From contig CM068588.1 of assembly GCA_035048485.1 (NCBI GenBank), positions 27,785,769 through 27,849,768 on the forward strand: 64,000 nucleotides of DNA, written 5' to 3'. Both the position numbers and the translations under genes were made by a program. Source of the DNA: Pteria penguin (taxonomy: Eukaryota; Mollusca; Bivalvia; Pterioida; Pteriidae). Position 1 is the first letter of the stretch; the number at the start of each line of letters is the position of its first letter. This document shows, piece after piece, positions 57,941 to 64,000 of the stretch. The notes under the pieces are model-generated. The model saw nothing but the letters and a program-made list of their open reading frames with translations, was not told the origin of the DNA and made no database searches.

Positions 57941-58514
57941 ATCTCTCATCATGGTTAATCATACTCTAGAAAACATCAAAAATTATAAGCTCCTAGGCTT
58001 GCGTATAGACTTGTTTTTACAGTTTTTTAACACATCGACGCTGTTTGTCATTCTGTGCCTGACAAAATTTCTCTTCTCAGGAAAATAAAGACATCCCACT
58101 TTATTATCCAAAACAATACTTCAGTGCGTACATTTTGCCCTCCATATAGGTTTGTCTAAAGATCTATAGCAACGCCCAAACATTCACGTAGACAGAATAC
58201 ACAAAAGTGTGCCGCTCGTGTCATATTAGATGAACAGCCCGACTCGTCATCTCAACCTTCATTTGTAAAAGTAGTGTGGTTAACTGTTTAAGAAAGGGTT
58301 GATTATAACATGGGTATACTCCTGTACAAACCCCTTTATGTTTTGCCCGAAATACATATCTTACATCTCTTTATAACCATGGATCTATTGATATTCTTGA
58401 GTTGTGTATCTTATACCATTATAAAGAATTTCTTAAATGTACATTTCAGTACAGAGGGGTGCACATTTGGACCAATCCTCCTCCACATGACACCTATTAG
58501 TCTGTCATTATTTA
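57941..58514. other. Intergenic stretch, nothing recognised
   Basis: The short frame at 58310-58528 has no supporting motif. Confidence 0.4.
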
Positions 58515-58985
58515 GGTATTATTGGTAATTTACCCGGGGTACATGTCGGTATTCGCTGATTTACTCTGTATAGTTGTCGATGATATACCCTGGGTACCTG
58601 CCGACGATCGGTGATTTACACCAGGTACGAGTACCTATCGCTGATTGGTTATATATTCTGGAAACTTCAATTATTTTCTAGTTACTTGTTGATTGTCAGT
58701 GAATTTGAGTTTGAACCTGTCTATAGTCAGTGACTTAGTTTGGGTACCTGCCGATGATCAGTGACTTTCGGTACCTGCCGATGGTCGGTTATATACCCTG
58801 GAAACTGCCGATTATCAATGACTTATGTACCTGCTGATTTTCAGAGAGAACCTGTTTATGGTTAGTGACTTTGTCTGGGTACCTGTAGATTGTCGGTGGT
58901 TTTCTCTAGGTACGTAGGTCGCCGATCAGTTATTTTCACATGGTACTTGCCAGTTGTCAGTCATTTTTTCATGGTCATGGGCCTA
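58515..58985 (+). repeat. Degenerate ~60-bp repeats upstream of gene C
   Basis: ggtacctgccgatgatcagtg, tactctgtatagttgtcgatg and similar units, diverged from the array at 9536-10195. The DNA after it is paralogous to the DNA after that array. Confidence 0.75.
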
Positions 58986-59039
58986 TAAACAAGAATTTCA
59001 AATCGTTTTTATAAATTTTGCGAATCCATTCTAAATTTA

Positions 59040-59235
59040 AAAAACGAAGAAGTACCGAAGGGTAAACCATATCTCATTGTTCATGGAATAAAGGGGACAA
59101 TATCGTGTTTAGTGTCATATTCAGACAAATGCGAGCCCCAATAAAATCGAGGTGAGACAAGGTGCCAGAGCTGAATAAGCGTCCCCTGGTTGCATGCAAC
59201 ACCCGTCGCAAAAGCCTTGCAACAACATAATTCTT
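59040..59235 (-). mobile_element. Solo Penelope-like tail upstream of gene C
   Basis: Same block as 54190-54390. It interrupts the segment paralogous to 10250-10330, where A has no insertion. Confidence 0.8.
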
Positions 59236-59830
59236 AGATACCGACCAGTAATTAGATAAAGGTTTTAGAATAAAGGGCAAACACATAATATGGCAACGTT
59301 CTCATTCGTATACTGGTAGTTCCTTATCGCATAAATTTAAATTTCATTTGCAGAGGAAAATATAAAACACGAGAAATATTATATTACTTTAATAAGTAGG
59401 TGCAAATAAATGTTCTGTAGATTTACCCAAGTGTTATGTTATTAAATTTAGAAACATAGCAAGCGGTTTAAGCTTATTTGTATTGAAATTTCTGTGGTGT
59501 CCTACATCTGCCTTTATGAAACTATCTAATGTTTTAGTCGTTATACTTATCATTATGTTTGTGATAATGTTCTGTTTACCACGAATAAAGAACCTAGATA
59601 TAAAAGAGTAATATAGCGATATCTCCGGTAAATAATACATAGGATCGGAGAGAAACAGGGAACAATGATTCTGTCGTCACGAGGCAACTATTTCCTTGTA
59701 TCTTCCATCTAATTGCACAAGCAATGTAAATTGTTTCCTTGTTCTTCTTATTTTCCGCTTACTTATTTTTATTCGTTGTCTTATATAATGTAAGTTCCGA
59801 GTGAGAAAATGTAAAGGAAAATGATGCACT

Positions 59831-59907
59831 ATGTTCACAATTGATGTTTATAGGATTATTTATTTTGTAAAAGTCACGTCATTACTTCCGCTGTTCGCTT
59901 CTGCAGA
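59831..59907 (+). CDS. Gene C exon 1: signal peptide
   Basis: ATG, 25 codons and two bases, donor GTAAGT. It differs from A exon 1 at only three residues (IDVYR versus IDVLW, FASA versus FAFA). Upstream sequence has stops, supporting this start. Confidence 0.75.
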
Positions 59908-60104
59908 GTAAGTTGACTTTATGATCATTTACAATTTGTATTTACCTTTGTATAGGATATATACTGGTATGAAAATTAACTCTGAGCCCTTTTCGTTTCC
60001 ATCTTAATTAACTTTTTAAAATGCCTATACTTATATAGTAGATTTAGTGATTAAGAAATGCATTCAAAGAAATAGCCACTCAAATACAAATATTCCTCGT
60101 TGTA

Positions 60105-60162
60105 TTATGAGAGAAAAAAAGAAGACATCTGACATAGCTGTATGACACAAATCACCAAGGAC

Positions 60163-60249
<87 letters not shown>

Positions 60250-60385
60250 CAAAGGCATAATATACACGGAACATTACAAAAATATTCGATTGTGCTTCGA
60301 CTTACGATGGTCAATTGAAGTGACAAACATCACTCAATTGGTGTGGTTAACCGAGCGCCCACCTTCCCCTTATGACAAACGATTA
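60105..60385 (-). repeat. Dispersed repeat X with a (CA)39 run
   Basis: Antisense copy: gctgtatgacacaaatcacc, a CA repeat at 60166-60242, then cgattgtgcttcgactta and caattggtgtggttaaccg. It sits in intron 1 of gene C. Confidence 0.8.
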
Positions 60386-60557
60386 AAATTGAAAATCAGA
60401 TCAAATAATGGTAAAGTTTTGTATTGAATAGTATATGATGCCAAAAAGGGTAAGATCATTTAGTTAAAATTTTCCATTTCTTAAAAGCTTTTCAGCCTTT
60501 GTCGTGTAACTAAAGAAGGAAATTACGGACTACGCACTGTTCTACTGTCTTTTTCAG

Positions 60558-60601
60558 TAATGGTAGTACAAGCAAAAATATACATAATGGAATAAACAAA
60601 G
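60558..60601 (+). CDS. Gene C exon 2
   Basis: 44 bp, after actgtctttttcag and before gtaaga. Reads D-NGSTSKNIHNGINK-(G). Frame and phases are as in A. Confidence 0.75.
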
Positions 60602-61000
60602 GTAAGAACGTCATATAAGGTATAAATGTAAAATATGGATATAAAGCATGAATATTAATCATCATAAATGTATAAAGTATGAATATACAGTTCAAAAATG
60701 CACACAGTTTATTGTTATGCATACAAAATTAACTTATGCTTACAAAAAAAAAAGAAAGTGAAAGTCTGAAAACATACCAAAACACAAGAATTTGTGCAAA
60801 TATAATATATACTATTTATTAATCCAGTAAGTGTACATGTTATTTCAGTGTATGTCTTTAAAGGGCAATAAGAGTACAATTTTCGTTAAATGACTTCGCC
60901 ATAAAATTGATTGGTATTGAAAAATATAATTAAAATCTATTTATTATGCTTGAAAATATATGTATCATTTTAATCCATACACACATACAAGTGTAAGTTT

Positions 61001-61390
61001 CTGGGTATGTATACATTTGTGTATATGTATTATATATTTTTACATATACAATACCTTGAAGGCATATATTATTATATACACTACCGACGGTTCAAGTTGT
61101 CGAGGAGGGATATAAGACCTCATTTTACTCGCAAATGCAGAACAAATGTTATTCACGTTTGACACAAATTCCGTATTATCATCATTGCTTCTGTAAAAAA
61201 TGTCAATTCATGTAAAATCACCATTTGTGATGTATCCATTATTAATCCCATGAAATCGCACTCCTTTATGGTATATATTTTCGATTTTCTGACAATAATT
61301 GTCTAAATACCTAAATGCTAGTGCCACATTGACGTTGCATTGGCATCTGGCATATAGTGCAATGAATAATTATAATTTATTATTATAAAG
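61001..61390. other. Gene C intron 2, nothing recognised
   Basis: AT-rich. Ends with the 14-bp target duplication of the SINE. Confidence 0.4.
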
Positions 61391-61650
61391 AAGCCGACGT
61401 GGCCTAGTAGTATCGCGTCGGACTCCTGATCGGGAGGCCGGGGTTCGAGTCCCGCACTGGTCATGCCGGTGTCATGTCTTTCGGATGAGACAGTAAAACC
61501 GAGGCCCCGTGTCGTTAAAGATCCCTCACTGCTTCGGGTGGGTCCGTTGCAAAGGTCAAAATTTGTATGCCCCGCATCAGGCAGATGCCGTCACCATATA
61601 TGTGAAATATTCGTGGTGTGACGTAAAACAAAAATCAATCAGTCAATCAA
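61391..61650 (+). mobile_element. tRNA-derived SINE, full length
   Basis: A-box-like tggcctagtagta, B-box ggttcgagtcc, central block, tail aaaatcaatcagtcaatcaa. 14-bp duplication ttattattataaag on both sides (61377-61390, 61651-61664). The cleanest copy of the family in the window. Confidence 0.95.
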
Positions 61651-62916
61651 TTATTATTATAAAGTTATCATTTCTTACATGCTCGTCGTAGACGGACGTA
61701 TTATGGTATGGTACTGTGGTTCTGTCCACACCTTGTTAACAAGATGCAGACTACACCGGTTAGGCTAGATCAAAGGTCAAGGACATTTTGGAGATAAAAA
61801 TAGGAAATGTTTGAGAATAGACATTGTTAACGGGATACAGACCATACAGTTTAGTTAAGGACTTTAAATTTGGTACACTTATTTCTTATGGCATGAGGAC
61901 GAACCTTATTGCTCTTAAGTCATTTTCAACAATTTTGCAATTATATCGTAACAAGGAAGCAGGATATTTTCAAGTTCTTAAACATAGTTGTGCAATCCGG
62001 GCGATCGAACCCGGATTGTCGGCATCGTAAGCCAAACACTTAACCACCACCATAACGCAAGTATTTATCCGTCGTTTGTTGATGATTTGACATACTTGAG
62101 TTCTTCACCACGTTCAGTAGAGATTATTCTCGATGTATATTCGAACAGTTGACTTTAAATCCCCTTAAATCAAGATTTTCTCTATTTCTACATATTAAAA
62201 TAAGAAATGGCATCTTGGTGAGACTGCACTACCTGGTGTAGATGTTCACAACCATTTATGAATTATTAACATTACGTAAATTTTCAAATAGGGTAACGTC
62301 AGCTTGTAATACGGGTAGAAAGAATTTTGTCAGGTTTTCTTATGTCGGAATTTAGCTCCTTAAACTTTTGAGACAGTCACATAGAAAAGTTGATTAACTA
62401 AATCAGCAACTTGTTTGTAAGAACGCCTTAAATCTCCCCTGAGTAAGTAGGATAGATATGTGTGAAAGTGTCATGTAGATCACCTCACCTTATGTACATA
62501 TATGACTTGTTTATTTACATACTCGAGGTGTTCTTTCCTCCCAAGTGGGATTTATACCCACATTCTTGGTATGTCATGGAACGACAGGATCGCTTGGTAA
62601 CAGAGTACGACTTCCAAAGCAGTATTTATATTCTCCAACGCAATGATCCAAAGGCTTATGATCCGATATGAGCGTAACTTATTTTGTAACTCTTGTAAAT
62701 TAATTTACAAAGTTTTGTGTCGTACAAAGAATATTTTCCACGTCTGCTATACTAGAATCCTCATTTAACTTACTTAATTGTTTTAGGTATTTGGGTTTTA
62801 AGGAAGTTAGAAATGCTATCACTTTTTACGGAAAGTGCTTAAACTTGCAAGTGTTTCACTTTTATGACATAGAAACATGTATAACTAATTGTACTATAAA
62901 ATAATCGAATTTACCT

Positions 62917-63022
62917 TTAATGTCCGGTGATGGTTGAGAAATCCACAAACCCTATTATCAAGTTTACTCTACTCAAGTTGACACGAGGATTTGTAGATTT
63001 CTCATTCATCGTTGGACATTAG
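62917..63022. repeat. Short foldback element, copy 2
   Basis: ttaatgtccggtgatgg..gagaaatccacaaa at the left pairs with tttgtagatttctcattcat..ggacattag at the right, about 34-bp arms around a ~40-bp loop. Confidence 0.75.
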
Positions 63023-63104
63023 AGGTTGATTGGTTATCTCCCATTAATTAATATATCCCTTAGAATTGTGATTTTTTTCCTTGCATTAAGTTAAATTAAC
63101 ACAA

Positions 63105-63106
<2 letters not shown>

Positions 63107-63138
<32 letters not shown>
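63107..63138 (+). repeat. 32-C homopolymer
   Basis: Uninterrupted C run; probably unstable and a likely sequencing weak point. Confidence 0.95.
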
Positions 63139-63140
<2 letters not shown>

Positions 63141-63423
63141 ATTAGGTCGTTTGCTGTGTTTGGTTACGACGTATTAATTAAATATTAAGGAGCGAAACAG
63201 GTCGTGTAGCTTGTCATCTACACCACTGTGGTTGACAAGCGGATCATTTCACATTTATTTGCATTTCCTTCATTATATTTCAATATATATATATGTATAT
63301 GACTGGGTAATAATAGATATAATCAGTGCTTCTTTACTGAACAGACATTAATACAGGTATATATGTATTTATATTTATTAGCCTCGTATGTTGCATTCCA
63401 GATATACAGTTTCATACTTGATA

Positions 63424-63561
63424 CTTGCCCATTAGGTCGAATTGGTAAAGACTGTACAGAGACATGTCCATCAATGTATTATGGAGTTGGCTGTGAATCT
63501 GAATGCAATTGCTCATCATCTGAAATCTGTTCACCAGAATCAGGATGCGTACTTGTACAAA
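63424..63561 (+). CDS. Gene C EGF exon, original acceptor lost
   Basis: 138 bp homologous to the EGF exons of A. Eight cysteines, CPLGRIG, YYGVGCESECNC, EICSPESGC, donor gtgagg at 63562. The attgtaacag acceptor present in A and B is missing through a deletion of about 14 bases. AG sites at 63401 and 63409 exist; splicing at 63409 would suit exon 1 directly (phase 2) but not exon 2 (phase 1). The gene continues beyond the window. Confidence 0.7.
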
Positions 63562-64000
63562 GTGAGGGAATTCTTTTTCAATCAAAACACTTAGACTTAA
63601 AAAAAACCCTATCTGTATTCTTTCTAATGAAAATATTTTATCTGTAAAGAAGATATTTATGTAAATCTTAATTTTTGGTCGGTTTTTTTTTTCAGGGGTA
63701 AGATAAATCGGAGTTTCAAATTATCTATTGTGAGGTATTTTTCCTCATATTCTTTCGTGAGTAGTAGTTCGTAGAACGGTCTCCTCTTCAGAAAAGTGAA
63801 TCTATTATTTAAAAAAGTGTTCTGATATTGTGTGGCAATGCCCTTGCATTCTTGTGTGCTGTACAGAAGATATTTGTATTTGCCATTTATATCATGAATA
63901 GAATGCTATATCTGAGATACTTATCCCTTTTGTATATCTAGTCTTACCTCACGTCGTTGCAATTGAAAGTGAAGCATTGCAATAAGTTGTGGTTCTCTAT

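Larger units (their letters stand above)
58986..61000 (+). repeat. Segment duplicated from 10200-13160
   Basis: Shared in order: gataaaggttttagaataaa, gaggaaaatataaaacacga, gaaactatctaatgttttag, exon 1, exon 2 and the tgtacatgttatt-cagtgt block. C has its own insertions: a Penelope tail (59040-59235) and a repeat X copy with (CA)n. Confidence 0.85.
61900..64000 (+). repeat. Segment duplicated from 24200-27360
   Basis: Collinear with intron 2 and the first EGF exon of gene A. Contains an antisense tRNA-like relic at about 61985-62045. Confidence 0.8.

Noticed and set aside
60064..60326. Cys/Val repeat proteins on the minus strand
   Set aside because: Translation of the (CA)n microsatellite inside repeat X.

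Overview
The window looks like AT-rich, intron-rich, repeat-dense nuclear DNA of a marine invertebrate, most likely a bivalve mollusc. The evidence is tRNA-headed SINEs with a conserved central domain, many Penelope-like reverse transcriptase (RT) fragments, a tyrosine-recombinase retrotransposon, AGGTCA-rich repeats and receptor-type EGF exons flanked by GT/AG splice sites. The species assignment is inference. No prokaryotic operon, rRNA gene or CRISPR array is present. Long open frames are rare, and most of those present are transposon debris or frames through simple and tandem repeats. The main host-gene content is a three-copy family of small receptor-like genes on the + strand whose exons are mostly too short, or lack a Met, to stand out as ORFs. 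Gene A (10941-31521) can be assembled with compatible splice phases from start to stop. It has a signal-peptide exon (77 bp, ends phase 2), a 44-bp exon (2 to 1), two 8-cysteine EGF/laminin-type exons (138 bp each, 1-1), a transmembrane exon (94 bp, 1 to 2), a 32-bp micro-exon (2 to 1) and a tail exon ending in TGA. The model gives about 251 residues (205 if one EGF exon is skipped), with an ITAM-like YDVL-x12-YDVV tail. Gene B (41797-52191) has the same first four exon types but has lost the start ATG, has no visible micro-exon and has a frameshifted tail, so it is probably a pseudogene. Gene C (59831 to beyond the window end) is the closest paralogue of A. It has exons 1 and 2 and the EGF exon, but the original acceptor of the EGF exon is deleted. 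Degenerate ~62-bp repeats lie about 0.75-0.85 kb upstream of exon 1 in all three copies. Layout: 1-1690 is an 81-bp satellite. 1722-7720 is a decayed tyrosine-recombinase retrotransposon on the minus strand, with repeats in the order A1 - coding - B1 - A2 - B2. 9536-10195 is the 62-bp array, followed by gene A. Intron 2 of gene A is about 14 kb and holds a nested stack: a tandem SINE-like array, a 6.2-kb TIR transposon, a tRNA-SINE and a 1.05-kb Tc1-like MITE, with a clean target-site duplication for each of the last three. 32-40 kb is dominated by Penelope-like fragments and a second MITE copy. 40-52 kb is gene B, whose intron 1 carries a 29-bp tandem array, a hAT-like relic and a foldback transposon. 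53-58 kb is again Penelope-like debris. 58.5-64 kb is gene C, inside segments duplicated from gene A. The receptor copies probably arose by segmental duplication and are diverging by exon loss, splice-site loss and transposon insertion. Coordinates of decayed repeats are approximate to about 10-20 bases; exon borders are placed exactly on GT/AG sites.
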